The notes: generated by a model not told the origin, from the sequence alone. A stretch of 64,000 nucleotides of DNA from Sphingobacteriales bacterium 46-32 (GCA_001898485.1 MKTY01000012.1:1-64000); one strand, 5' to 3'; positions 43,943 through 52,988 are shown, counted from the stretch's first letter. Numbers and translations are program-made.

Positions 43943-45256
43943 ATGTATAGCATCACGCAATATAAACACCTGATTGAAGGCCAGGATGCGGATACCCGGA
44001 AACGCTATGCTCTGATCGAGAAATTAAGCGAAGGGTTTACCAAAGAAAACGCTACTGCCCTTGAACTCGACCGCCTGCTCACCGAACAACTCGAATTGGA
44101 ACAGGCGGATGAGCCACCAGCTCCTTCATCGGGCAGAAAAGCTCCTATGCCGGTTTCTAAAAAAGTAAAGGCAAAACCTGCACAGGATACCAATATAGAC
44201 GAACTGTTCAATGAACTGTTTGAAGCCCTGAAAGACCCGCGTACCCCGTTTTCTACGGAGGATATTGCAAAGGCCGTACAGGATAGTCTGGCCCAGGCGA
44301 AAATAACCTACCATCAATTAGACACCGATCTGCAACAAAAATTATCGGCGGCCCCGGTTTTGATCCAGTATGCCCTGCCCGGTATCACCACTACTGCTTT
44401 TAAAAAACCGGAGATCCTCAGCTTTCAGTATATAGTGGACGATGTACTGCTGGGTAATAATGTATTGCTGATAGGCGGCGCCGGGACCGGCAAAACCTAT
44501 CTGGCGGAAATCCTGCTGGCAAAGAAAGCGCTCAACCGTACGCATCTTACCATTAACTGTTCGCAGTGGACAACGCCCACGGAGATCATCGGCGGGCAGA
44601 CAATGGACGGATATGTGGAAGGGAAACTGATCGAAGCCTGGGTAAACGGCTATATATTGATACTGGACGAACTGCCAAAGATAGACCCTAATACTGCCGG
44701 GCTGTTCAATGATGCACTGGCCAAGACCAAAATACCAGATGCCGTGATCTTTAATTCCCGGAGAGAGAGTTTTGTCAAACACAAGGATTTTGGCTGCATT
44801 GCCACGGGCAATATTTACCCTATTAATGAAAGCGTGACCTATGGGGCAAACAATAAACAGGACTTATCGCTGCTGGACAGGTTTTCCGGCAGCGTGTACT
44901 TTATTGAAAAAAATCCAGTTATCGAACGGGAGGTTTTACAGAACGATATGATCTGGAGCATTTGTGACCATTTGCGTTCGGTTATCGAGGAACTGAAATA
45001 CGAAGCACAACTTTCCCTTCGCTTTATGCAAAATGCGAGAGATGCCTACCTGTTGGAAAGGGAGCGGCTTAATAGCAAAACGAAAAACGGTATCAAAGCC
45101 AGCGACGGCAAGACCTTCAAAGCAGCGGTGGATAGTTATCTCTCTACGTTTACAAGTGTGCAGCAAGGAAATCTAAAAGAGCGGATACGGTATAGTGAGT
45201 TATTTGAAGGATTTGAATACCGTGGATTCCCCGTTAACAAAAAAATAGTATTCTGA
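43943..45256 (+). CDS. MoxR-type AAA+ ATPase
   Basis: 437 residues. A helical N-terminus is followed by an AAA domain: Walker A GGAGTGKTYL, Walker B ILILDELPKIDP, then a sensor region (GCIATGNIYP) and a lid of helices. MoxR ATPases act with a VWA-type partner to remodel proteins or insert metals; the partner may be the next gene, overlapping by 1 bp. In a phage it could act in assembly. Confidence 0.75.
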   Translation: MYSITQYKHLIEGQDADTRKRYALIEKLSEGFTKENATALELDRLLTEQLELEQADEPPAPSSGRKAPMPVSKKVKAKPAQDTNIDELFNELFEALKDPRTPFSTEDIAKAVQDSLAQAKITYHQLDTDLQQKLSAAPVLIQYALPGITTTAFKKPEILSFQYIVDDVLLGNNVLLIGGAGTGKTYLAEILLAKKALNRTHLTINCSQWTTPTEIIGGQTMDGYVEGKLIEAWVNGYILILDELPKIDPNTAGLFNDALAKTKIPDAVIFNSRRESFVKHKDFGCIATGNIYPINESVTYGANNKQDLSLLDRFSGSVYFIEKNPVIEREVLQNDMIWSICDHLRSVIEELKYEAQLSLRFMQNARDAYLLERERLNSKTKNGIKASDGKTFKAAVDSYLSTFTSVQQGNLKERIRYSELFEGFEYRGFPVNKKIVF

Positions 45257-46326
45257 TGCTGAAAGCCTATATAAAGGATGATTTTAACAATTTGCTGGAA
45301 TACCAACAGTGGGTGAAGCATTCGATGGAAAATATTTCCACGCTTAACCGTAAATACCTCCCATTTTTTTCGCAAAAAAATATACAAAGGACGATAGAGA
45401 GCGACCCGGCCTGGTTTGGCAAAGGAACGACCTATGCGCAGCTACAGGCGGGTATTACCAGTTATAAGGACCCGCAGTTGATCGAACGGATGTACAACCA
45501 GGTCACGGCATCGGTAACACCGCTTTTAAAGGATAAGATAAAAGTAAAGAAGGTGGAGTACAATGCAATGGGGCTTGGCGTGTTCCTGTTTGACCGGGCA
45601 GCAATGGGGATGTACCGGCTGACCGAATTATTCAGTCCCTCTTTGAACAGAACAGTTGACAGATCAGCCGTCAAGAAAGTCAAAAAAGGATATGAATTGC
45701 TTGCTGACGGTTCACCCGTTATTGAGCGGCCTGAGCAAAAGCCGGACGGGTCGCCCAAAATCCGTACGACGAGTAAGAATATCTACGCCTATTTCCCTAA
45801 AAGGGACAAAGAGAAGCGTGCCGTAGAAATTTATCTATCCTGTGGCGGATCAGCCGGTGTACAAGCAGCGGATTTCTTATACAGTGGTATCAGTGCGATC
45901 ATCGTCGGGCAGTTGCTGGAACAGGCACGTATCAGCACGAAGATCAGTATTGTAATAGGAACCTCGCCAGATAATTTTAAGCGAAGTGTTTATGCTTGCA
46001 TCGTGCCGGTGAAGAATTATGACGAAGGATTAGATACCAACCTGCTGGCACTGCTTAGTTCTGACCCCCGGTTTTACCGCTATGACGGGTTCAAAGGTAT
46101 ATACAGCGTTTACGATCATTTTGGAAAAACAGTGCCGGGCGATATTGGATACGGGTTTAACAAAAGAGAGAACCTCGTTAAAACCATCGAGCAATCCACC
46201 TATACGGCCATTGCCAAATTAGCACCCAATCGCATTTATATGGGTCGCATTTTTTCTGAAGGAGAAGCGATCAATGACATTACCACTACCATGAATACGC
46301 TAACTGAACAATTGAACCGGGTATGA
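45256..46326 (+). CDS. Partner protein of the MoxR ATPase (VWA-like?)
   Basis: 356 residues, soluble. The C-terminal half (AVEIYLSCGGSAGVQAADFL, STKISIVIGTSPDNF, RSVYACIVPVKN) has the strand and helix order of a VWA-like fold, but the metal-binding DxSxS motif is altered to CGGSAG. The N-terminal half is helical. It begins one base before the ATPase stop and is followed, overlapping by 4 bp, by a small helical protein. Function is inferred from the pairing only. Confidence 0.45.
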   Translation: MLKAYIKDDFNNLLEYQQWVKHSMENISTLNRKYLPFFSQKNIQRTIESDPAWFGKGTTYAQLQAGITSYKDPQLIERMYNQVTASVTPLLKDKIKVKKVEYNAMGLGVFLFDRAAMGMYRLTELFSPSLNRTVDRSAVKKVKKGYELLADGSPVIERPEQKPDGSPKIRTTSKNIYAYFPKRDKEKRAVEIYLSCGGSAGVQAADFLYSGISAIIVGQLLEQARISTKISIVIGTSPDNFKRSVYACIVPVKNYDEGLDTNLLALLSSDPRFYRYDGFKGIYSVYDHFGKTVPGDIGYGFNKRENLVKTIEQSTYTAIAKLAPNRIYMGRIFSEGEAINDITTTMNTLTEQLNRV

Positions 46327-46619
46327 ATCAGGTGAAAACATATTCACCTCGCTATCCTGCGATCCTGGAACGATCCGGAAAGTCTTTTAGCGGCCTGGCA
46401 GATGACCTGCAGGAACTTATCAAACAGTTTTTGCTGGCTAATGCAGCATGGCATAAAGCAGATGTTTCAACAAAGGCCCGGCTATTGCCGGCACTCGTAC
46501 AGACCGATGCCTTTATTGCTGCTGCCATTGAACGGATAGCAATAGCACCAGATAAAATAGACAAGGTTAAACTTATGGCGATGAAAGCAAAGGCTTTGCT
46601 GCAAAAAGGAAAGAAATAA
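46323..46619 (+). CDS. Small helical protein (98 residues)
   Basis: 98 residues, all-helical by appearance (LADDLQELIKQFLLANAAWH, RIAIAPDKIDKVKLMAMKAK). It is coupled by a 4-bp overlap (ATGA) to the MoxR partner. Possibly a third subunit. Not recognised. Confidence 0.5.
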   Translation: MNQVKTYSPRYPAILERSGKSFSGLADDLQELIKQFLLANAAWHKADVSTKARLLPALVQTDAFIAAAIERIAIAPDKIDKVKLMAMKAKALLQKGKK

Positions 46620-46632
46620 AAAACCATATCCT

Positions 46633-48600
46633 ATGATCACCAAAGACAATTTGTTCAAGACTGCCAAAACAATAAAGGTGGACAGTTTGCCCGCTTCACT
46701 CAAAGAAGGGTTTGAATTTGTCCGGGAAGTAACGGAGAATTTTACCACCTGGAAGTATTACAAGTCGGACGGCGATATAAAGGCCGCCGTAGATCAATAC
46801 ATTGCGGAACTGGCGGCGCACCTTGCCCAGCCTTCAGGTAAAGGTTCCGGTACTGCCAGAACTTCCCAACCCGATCAAAAAGCAGCCAGAGAGATAGCCA
46901 AAGACTTTATCCGTCCTTATGTACTAAGAGGGGAAACCATGCAGCAACTTAGCAAAAGTCATTTAGGCAGCGCCAATGCAAAATTCCATGCGGACATAAG
47001 CAATAATAAAATCCATATTTCCAAAATTGGAAATGTAGCTGTTCAGTTTACGTTTCCGCTGAAAGACATTTATGAGGAAATTCTACAAAAACAACCGCCA
47101 GCGAAAAAGACAACCAAGCAGCCTGTAAAAAGTAGTGCCCGGCAGCAGCAGTTAGCCCGGCAACTCGCTAGACGCCTGCTTAAACCCTTTGTATTGAGAG
47201 GCGATACCTTAAAGTCTTTCGGAACCGGCAAATTGTCCGGCTCCGTTACCCGAAATTCTGTTCAGGTAGATGGAGATACCGTCAATGTAACTGTCCTCAG
47301 AGGAAAAAAGGTTGATTTCATTTTCTCTCTGAAACAACTGTATAATGAGATCAAAGATGAGGCCCCGAAAATTGCCGTTAAAAAAAGACAGAACGATAAA
47401 GCAAGCCCGGTTGAACGGGTGGATGAGGCAGTTCGATTTATCAAACGCTTTGTGCTATTGGACGGAAAAACCAAGACGGCTGATCAAGTACGCAGCTTTA
47501 TTAATTCCCTGCAGCGGGCCATCGTGGAAAAACGTATCCGTAAGACTTCCCCTTACGCAAAACATATTGATTTTATCCAGACGGCGCTAATAGGAATGTA
47601 TGACAATATGGACGCAACCATTAAAATAGTACTAAGCGGCAATGTAAGAGGTAACATCTTTACCCAATTGCAGGAAATAGCCGGTTCTGAAAAAGTACGC
47701 CTGTCGGTATCGTATATGAAACGGTATATTGCTTTACAGGGTAAAGGCATAGACAAAGAAAAGGCCAAGCGCCTGTATAACCTGATCGCTACGGCTATGA
47801 ATGCGGGAAAGATCATTGGTACTGACCCATACATGAAAACGATTCAACGCATACTGCAATCTCTTAGATCGTTTGTTACTTCCGCCCGTAAAAATGATAG
47901 CTTGGTTATTCATGATGCGGTGTTAAATGGCATTAATGAAGCCTTAGACGGCTGTGCCTGCGGTTGTGGAAAGTGTGATTCCCTGGAAGGCTGTTCCTGT
48001 CAGCAGCTTAACGGGCCGGAAGACAGACCAACGATCATGAACAGTATGGACTTTGCAAAACTGAAATTTGAAACGCTGGGCTTTCAGGGGAAATGGCTGG
48101 ACCTGATCGGCGACCCATCCCGCAACTTTACCGCTATGGTATTCGGTAAACCCAAACTGGGCAAATCCTGGTTATGTCTTGACTTTGCCGGGTACTTAGC
48201 CCGCAATCATGGGAAGGTTTTGTATGTAGCCAAAGAAGAAGGGCTGGATTTAACGCTACAGGAGAAGATCGAGAGCGTGAAGCACCCGAATTTAACGGTC
48301 GCTGAAAATATCCCTTACGATTTATTAGATCAATTTGACTTTATATTTCTGGATAGCGTAAGCCGGTTGGGACTGACACCGGATGACCTGAACAAGCTGA
48401 GAGCTGACCATCCTAGCAAGTCATTCATTTTCATTTTCCAGACGACCAAAGCCGGGGCGTTCCGGGGAGCCAATACGTTCCAGCATGATGTGGACGTAGT
48501 GATAGAAGTGCCGGAGAAAGGAAAGGCGGTGCAAATGGGACGGTTTAACCAGGGTGGTAAAATAAATATATTTGAAGACACTGAACGAATGGCTGCATAA
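46633..48600 (+). CDS. RecA-like ATPase (AAA_25 type) with repeated N-terminal segments
   Basis: 655 residues. The last 190 residues are a RecA-like ATPase: Walker A GKPKLGKSWL, Walker B FDFIFLDSVSRLG, and FIFQTTKAG. The first 230 residues contain two similar segments (IRPYVLRGETMQQLSKSHLG... and LKPFVLRGDTLKSFGTGKLS..., with matching F-x-x-x-[IL] ends), perhaps a repeated binding domain. A Cys-rich insert (GCACGCGKCDSLEGCSCQQL) sits in the middle. Possible packaging or replication ATPase; not certain. Confidence 0.6.
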   Translation: MITKDNLFKTAKTIKVDSLPASLKEGFEFVREVTENFTTWKYYKSDGDIKAAVDQYIAELAAHLAQPSGKGSGTARTSQPDQKAAREIAKDFIRPYVLRGETMQQLSKSHLGSANAKFHADISNNKIHISKIGNVAVQFTFPLKDIYEEILQKQPPAKKTTKQPVKSSARQQQLARQLARRLLKPFVLRGDTLKSFGTGKLSGSVTRNSVQVDGDTVNVTVLRGKKVDFIFSLKQLYNEIKDEAPKIAVKKRQNDKASPVERVDEAVRFIKRFVLLDGKTKTADQVRSFINSLQRAIVEKRIRKTSPYAKHIDFIQTALIGMYDNMDATIKIVLSGNVRGNIFTQLQEIAGSEKVRLSVSYMKRYIALQGKGIDKEKAKRLYNLIATAMNAGKIIGTDPYMKTIQRILQSLRSFVTSARKNDSLVIHDAVLNGINEALDGCACGCGKCDSLEGCSCQQLNGPEDRPTIMNSMDFAKLKFETLGFQGKWLDLIGDPSRNFTAMVFGKPKLGKSWLCLDFAGYLARNHGKVLYVAKEEGLDLTLQEKIESVKHPNLTVAENIPYDLLDQFDFIFLDSVSRLGLTPDDLNKLRADHPSKSFIFIFQTTKAGAFRGANTFQHDVDVVIEVPEKGKAVQMGRFNQGGKINIFEDTERMAA

Positions 48601-48626
48601 TAACACGAAAGTTTTAATTAGATCCT

Positions 48627-48848
48627 ATGATGAAGAAAGATGAAACACTGGTAATGAGAGGTATTGCCCTTTGCTTTAAACCCTATCTAAAACCGGAGGA
48701 GGCCATGATTTATTGCAACCTCGGTCGTACTCAGTTAGCTAAAAAATGCGAAGATCACAGAATCTATAAAACCAGTCAGGGATATTACCGAAAGGTAGAC
48801 CTAGACAAGATGATGCAAGGGAAGCCATCTCTTTTAAATGGAGAATGA
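48627..48848 (+). CDS. Excisionase-like small DNA-binding protein
   Basis: 73 residues. YLKPEEAMIYCNLGRTQLAKKC with the following helix-turn-helix and short beta hairpin (IYKTSQGYYRKVDLDKMMQG) matches the HTH_17/MerR-like excisionase fold of Bacteroidota elements. Last gene of the phage-like module. An excisionase for the module or the element, but no integrase gene is nearby. Confidence 0.65.
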   Translation: MMKKDETLVMRGIALCFKPYLKPEEAMIYCNLGRTQLAKKCEDHRIYKTSQGYYRKVDLDKMMQGKPSLLNGE

Positions 48849-49340
48849 TGGCGCAAAAAAGGTTTCCTGGGGCCAAAACTGGATTCATAAAAAAGGTTTA
48901 AAGTCTTCAAAATTTATTTTTTCGAGTAAAGAATTTTCTTATCTTACTTCATTATAAACCTAAACCTTGTCCCACATGAGAATAATTGTCTGGCAACATT
49001 CTGTTTGCCATCCCCCGCCTGAATAATTCATGACCGCTCCATAGTTTAGCTACTCTACTTTATTGCACTGACTTTTTCCTGTTTGGTTAATACGAGAATT
49101 AGTCGAATCCAAGCATTGCCCCACGGGATGTAATGCCTTGACGGGTTGTGTTATGACACATAGAACAGGTTATGGTATCGAATACAAGGCAACCATTGTA
49201 AGAATAAACCCTTATTGTGCAGCAATATTAGCCCCGGTTGTTTATCCCATAATAAAAATATTAGGTGGCCACTTAATGCAGGAGATGTTACGAACCTGTC
49301 AAAAAAAGAGTACCGTTTTATTCACCTTAATTAGACCGAT
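48849..49340. other. 492-bp intergenic region before the RiPP cluster
   Basis: AT-rich and without a convincing gene; an open frame at 49138-49410 lacks protein character and overlaps the precursor gene in another frame. Expected to hold the promoter for the RiPP cluster, but I see no clear -7/-33 pair. Composition changes back to AT-rich here. Confidence 0.35.
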
Positions 49341-49610
49341 ATGCAAAAGTTGGAAAGTTTGCAAAAAACAAAATTCAAAACACTGGAAAAAAGCCAGATG
49401 CGGCAGGTAATTGGAGGGTATGCAATGCCTGTTCCTGATGAATGCACTGGTGGAGGATCATCTACGAACACTTACCAGACGCCAAGTGGGCCTCAAACCG
49501 TAACCAGAACCTGGTCGGCTGACTGTCTGAACGTGGGTGGAGAAGAAGGAAGTAACATTTATTACACTGCTTCTAGTCCCCAAGATTCTCCTACAGCACC
49601 GCAGTGCTGA
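49341..49610 (+). CDS. RiPP precursor peptide with GG leader (grasp-with-spasm type)
   Basis: 89 residues. A charged leader (MQKLESLQKTKFKTLEKSQM) ends in QVIGG, a double-Gly cleavage site at residues 25-26 for the C39 peptidase encoded at 52989. The core of 63 residues is rich in Ser, Thr, Pro and Gly with three Cys (DECTGGG, SADCLNVGG, APQC at the end). The ATP-grasp and SPASM enzymes downstream should modify it. The strong hairpin after the gene would raise its dosage relative to the enzymes. Confidence 0.8.
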   Translation: MQKLESLQKTKFKTLEKSQMRQVIGGYAMPVPDECTGGGSSTNTYQTPSGPQTVTRTWSADCLNVGGEEGSNIYYTASSPQDSPTAPQC

Positions 49611-49616
49611 TCAATC

Positions 49617-49656
49617 TTAATATTAATTGCTGCCGTAAGGCGGCAATTAATATTAA
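49617..49656 (+). promoter_or_regulatory. Strong attenuator hairpin after the precursor gene
   Basis: TTAATATTAATTGC pairs perfectly with GCAATTAATATTAA, extended by GCC/GGC around a GUAA tetraloop. It lies 7 bp after the precursor stop and 24 bp before the next gene. No U-tract follows. Partial termination or 3'-end protection of the precursor message would give more precursor than enzyme. Confidence 0.7.
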
Positions 49657-49680
49657 ACTATACATTTCAACATTATCCGT

Positions 49681-50700
49681 ATGCGTATCATTTGGTGTTT
49701 TAGTTGCTTGTTATTTTTCTGCAGTTTCCATCCTACTCATGATAATCTAAAGGAATATTACCGGCTTATTTATCAGGCCGAAGGAAATCTTTGTTATGAG
49801 GATTACGGCGCAGCAGTGGCTAATTATTGTGCGGCCTTCAAAAAGAGAACTCCGTTCTATGCAGATTTGCGGAATGCATTTAAAACCGCACTGTTGTCAA
49901 AGGATTCTATAAAGGTTGAGTATATCTGGGACTTGATAAAGAAAGAGCCAGATTTAGTCAATGATTTAAAGAACAATGTCCGGGTATTAAATTTATGCCC
50001 AACTACCATAAAAAGTCGAATTAGTGCATATACTCGTCAACGGAAGAAAACGGCGTTTGACTTAATCATGGATTCAATCCGGGCTGTAGATCAACAGGTC
50101 CGAAAAGAATGCCCAAATAACCTTAACGCGGACTGTAAGGAACGATTCTACCGGACTGACAGTGCGAATATAAAATTCATTGCTTCCTTGTTAGGCAGGA
50201 CAAGCTATTCAGAAACAATTCAGGGAGAAAAGAGCCTGCAAGCGTGTTTCTTAGTGGCCTGGCACGCCAGGCGATGGGGCTTTACAGATTTGGATAATGT
50301 TTTATATGCCTATATAAAGAATGGGCGGGTCAAACCCAGTATTCTTGCCCAACTGATTGAGTATAGAAGTGATATTGACAGCGTGAATAAAAAGTACTTA
50401 GATGGTCAGCCCGATTTAGGTTTCGGCGCTACTTCTATAGTTATTAATAATCATCTTCTTGAAATGAATCAATCAGATAGCTTGATAGAAGTTGTCAATT
50501 CAAATCGGAAGAGGTATTATCTCGACAGTTTGGAAAAAGATATTCCTAAGAATGTGCTTTTACTACAAAATACTCTTTTTAAGGGATGTTCGGGCGATTT
50601 GAATTTAGAATTATTTCGACAGAATATGCCAGAGGAAGACTATAAAGTATTTCTTTCTGATCTAACGCAAAAAGGGGCTGTTAAGAAATTATGGTTCTAG
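49681..50700 (+). CDS. TPR-like secreted protein of RiPP cluster
   Basis: 339 residues with a signal-like N-terminus (WCFSCLLFFCSF). The first part (EYYRLIYQAEGNLCYEDYGA AVANYCAAFKK) resembles a TPR pair. The rest is helical. Proteins like this are seen near Bacteroidota grasp-type RiPP genes, but I do not know their function. It overlaps the ATP-grasp gene by 10 bp, so it is translationally coupled. Confidence 0.6.
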   Translation: MRIIWCFSCLLFFCSFHPTHDNLKEYYRLIYQAEGNLCYEDYGAAVANYCAAFKKRTPFYADLRNAFKTALLSKDSIKVEYIWDLIKKEPDLVNDLKNNVRVLNLCPTTIKSRISAYTRQRKKTAFDLIMDSIRAVDQQVRKECPNNLNADCKERFYRTDSANIKFIASLLGRTSYSETIQGEKSLQACFLVAWHARRWGFTDLDNVLYAYIKNGRVKPSILAQLIEYRSDIDSVNKKYLDGQPDLGFGATSIVINNHLLEMNQSDSLIEVVNSNRKRYYLDSLEKDIPKNVLLLQNTLFKGCSGDLNLELFRQNMPEEDYKVFLSDLTQKGAVKKLWF

Positions 50701-51710
50701 TATTTTCAGAAGAGACTGATTCCAGCACTTCCAATGTATTGGAGTGGCTCATTCGATGGGATATTCCATTTCATAGAATTAATGTGGAAAGCAATCAGCA
50801 GGTATCTATAAGCCTTTCCGTTAGCAATTATGGCCCTGACTTACTGCTAAGAGATGGGAATAAAGAAATAAAGCTCAGGGACATTTCTTCCGTATGGTTT
50901 AGGAGAGGATCATTGCCTGCATTGCCAAAGAATTATTTTGCCACAATTGATATGCCTGAGTCCTTCAAAGCAACCCTCCAAAGTCACTTATTTAATGAAG
51001 TCGAGGCTGTAAATAGATATGTGTATTATTTGCTGCGAAAGATTTCAATTAATGCCCCCACTACCTATGTTGTTAATAAGTTAATCGTATTAGACATTGC
51101 CCGGAGATACGGTCTGCGAACCCCAGCAACGGTAATTACCAAAGACAATAAAGATGTAAGGGAATTTGCTCGTCATTGGGGTTCTGTAATTACCAAATCT
51201 ATTCAGGATATAGCCACGCTTCGTAAGGAACATTATCATATAGCGCAGCGAACGAGTTTAATTGAATCTGATAGGTTAAGGGAATTGCCTACTCAGTTCC
51301 ATTACTCGCTATTTCAGCAGGCAATTGTTAAACGGTTTGAGGTCCGAACTTTTGTCTTTAAGGAAGAGTTCTATTCTATTGCAAATTTCTCCCAATCTAA
51401 TGATTTATCTCTGGTAGACGGGCGAAACTTGGAAAGCAGTAGTGGTAAACCGAATAGGCTAACCAGATACCAACTTCCCTCTAAGATTGAAAAGGCAATA
51501 GCTCAACTGATGGCTGAGTTAAACCTAAACTCCGGTTCGATAGACTTTATCGTTGACCAAACTGGCGAATATTACTTTCTTGAAATAAATCCAGTCGGAC
51601 AATTTGGATTTGTAAGTAGTGCCGGTGGGTATCAGATAGAAAAACGTATAGCGAAATATTTTAAAGATCAGTATGAGTTATGGAAAGAATGTTTAGTTCA
51701 GAGGAGCTGA
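50691..51710 (+). CDS. gwsG: ATP-grasp peptide maturase (grasp-with-spasm)
   Basis: 339 residues, an ATP-grasp enzyme like those that make ester or amide crosslinks in peptides. Visible: VITKSIQDI (ATP-binding Lys), FEVRTFVFKEEFYSIANFSQ, and the Mg-binding end SGSIDFIVDQTGEYYFLEINPVGQFGF. It is overlapped by its neighbours on both sides. The SPASM gene downstream makes the grasp-with-spasm system the best match, not a simple graspetide cluster. Confidence 0.82.
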   Translation: MVLVFSEETDSSTSNVLEWLIRWDIPFHRINVESNQQVSISLSVSNYGPDLLLRDGNKEIKLRDISSVWFRRGSLPALPKNYFATIDMPESFKATLQSHLFNEVEAVNRYVYYLLRKISINAPTTYVVNKLIVLDIARRYGLRTPATVITKDNKDVREFARHWGSVITKSIQDIATLRKEHYHIAQRTSLIESDRLRELPTQFHYSLFQQAIVKRFEVRTFVFKEEFYSIANFSQSNDLSLVDGRNLESSSGKPNRLTRYQLPSKIEKAIAQLMAELNLNSGSIDFIVDQTGEYYFLEINPVGQFGFVSSAGGYQIEKRIAKYFKDQYELWKECLVQRS

Positions 51711-51895
51711 TGCGTGTGCCAGTGAATTATACTCAATTCCTTAAATTTTATCCGGATAGGATTATGCCAATAATAGATATGTGGCGTGTAAGAGGGCTTA
51801 AAATATCTAAACTGAACACGCCAATTTATTATAGGAATAACCTTGCGAAACCTATTTCTAAAATAATTCAGCCAGTTCTTTCAGATGCCAAATAG
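51710..51895 (+). CDS. Small coupled protein of the RiPP cluster
   Basis: 61 residues from ATG 51710, which overlaps the previous TGA stop; GAGGAG just upstream is one of the few good ribosome sites here. Sequence MRVPVNYTQFLKFYPDRIMP, WRVRGLKISKLNTPIYYRNN. It also overlaps the next gene by 11 bp. Its place between the two maturases suggests a helper or recognition protein. No family is recognised. Confidence 0.55.
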   Translation: MRVPVNYTQFLKFYPDRIMPIIDMWRVRGLKISKLNTPIYYRNNLAKPISKIIQPVLSDAK

Positions 51896-52973
51896 CGCTA
51901 CTTTAGATAAGAGTAAAATATATTTTCGCCTGCATAGCTGGTGTATTCCTGTGAGGGGTGTATCACGATCAGTGATATGCGATTTATCCAGGCAATCCTT
52001 TGATTTCATTCCGAACGAACTGTATGCAATTCTCGTGGACAAAAAGGGGCATGAAATGGAGAGAATATTTGAGCACTACGGAGAAGATAACCGTTCTGTC
52101 ATTGAGGAATACTTTCAGTTTCTATTGGATAATGAGTATATCTTTTTTTGTGAGGAATCCGAAACAGAGCAGTTCCCGGACGTTTCTTTATCCTTAGAAA
52201 GCCCTTTTCTTATCAATAATTGTATCATTGATAGCCAGAAGTACAGTAATCACAACTGGAAGTTTATTACTAGTGAGCTTGATGAACTAAATTGCCCGGC
52301 TGTCCAGTTACGTTTTTTCTACCGGGAAGAGTTGCAGAAAATTGAACGGATTTTGCAACTCTTTGATGATTCTTCAATTAAAAATATCGACCTTTTGGTT
52401 GAATACGATGAAACAATTGAGGTGAATGCCTATCTTCAGCTATGTGACCGCTTTCCCAGATTATCCGGGATTAATATTTGCAATGCACCCCAGGATAATG
52501 TGATCTTAACTTCGCTGGTCAAACCAGTTTCCTTTTACTCTCAGAAAATTCTCGACCACCAGTTTTGCGGAATCATACACCCAGCCTATTTCAGTATAAA
52601 CCGGGAAGTCTTTATAGAGGCAACCTCCCATAATACCTGCTTATACAAGAAAATAAGCATTGATGCAGATGGTCAGATCAGAAATTGCCCCTCTATGAAG
52701 GAATCCTTCGGGTCTATCACCCAAACCCGCCTGCGGGACATTGCCCTCCGTCCAGAATTTCAATTTATTGGGACTATTGCCAAGAAAAATATTGATGTAT
52801 GTAGGAATTGCGAATTCAGAATGATCTGTACAGACTGCAGGGCATACCTGACGCAACCTGAAGATATATATAGCAAACCCTTAAAATGCGGCTACAATCC
52901 CGAAACAATGGAATGGCAGGAATGGTCAAAGATTCCTGAAAATATCGCCGCCAAACAACACTATTGTTTTTAA
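51885..52973 (+). CDS. gwsS: SPASM-domain peptide maturase (grasp-with-spasm)
   Basis: 362 residues. The N-terminal 90 residues look like a PqqD-type leader-binding part; the middle is a barrel without the CxxxCxxC motif of radical SAM enzymes; the last 120 carry a SPASM-like Cys set: CLYKKISIDADGQIRNCPS, then VCRNCEFRMICTDCR and LKCGYNP. It therefore binds iron-sulfur clusters but probably cannot do radical SAM chemistry itself. Together with the ATP-grasp enzyme it acts on the precursor at 49341. Confidence 0.8.
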   Translation: MPNSATLDKSKIYFRLHSWCIPVRGVSRSVICDLSRQSFDFIPNELYAILVDKKGHEMERIFEHYGEDNRSVIEEYFQFLLDNEYIFFCEESETEQFPDVSLSLESPFLINNCIIDSQKYSNHNWKFITSELDELNCPAVQLRFFYREELQKIERILQLFDDSSIKNIDLLVEYDETIEVNAYLQLCDRFPRLSGINICNAPQDNVILTSLVKPVSFYSQKILDHQFCGIIHPAYFSINREVFIEATSHNTCLYKKISIDADGQIRNCPSMKESFGSITQTRLRDIALRPEFQFIGTIAKKNIDVCRNCEFRMICTDCRAYLTQPEDIYSKPLKCGYNPETMEWQEWSKIPENIAAKQHYCF

Positions 52974-52988
52974 CATCTTTAAACAGTT

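Noticed and set aside
30237-48848. Tailed-phage prophage or conjugation module
   Set aside because: No terminase, portal, tape measure or tail genes, and no relaxase or mating-pair genes could be recognised.
49138-49410. 90-codon frame overlapping the start of the RiPP precursor
   Set aside because: Overlaps the clear GG-leader gene in another frame and has no protein-like features.
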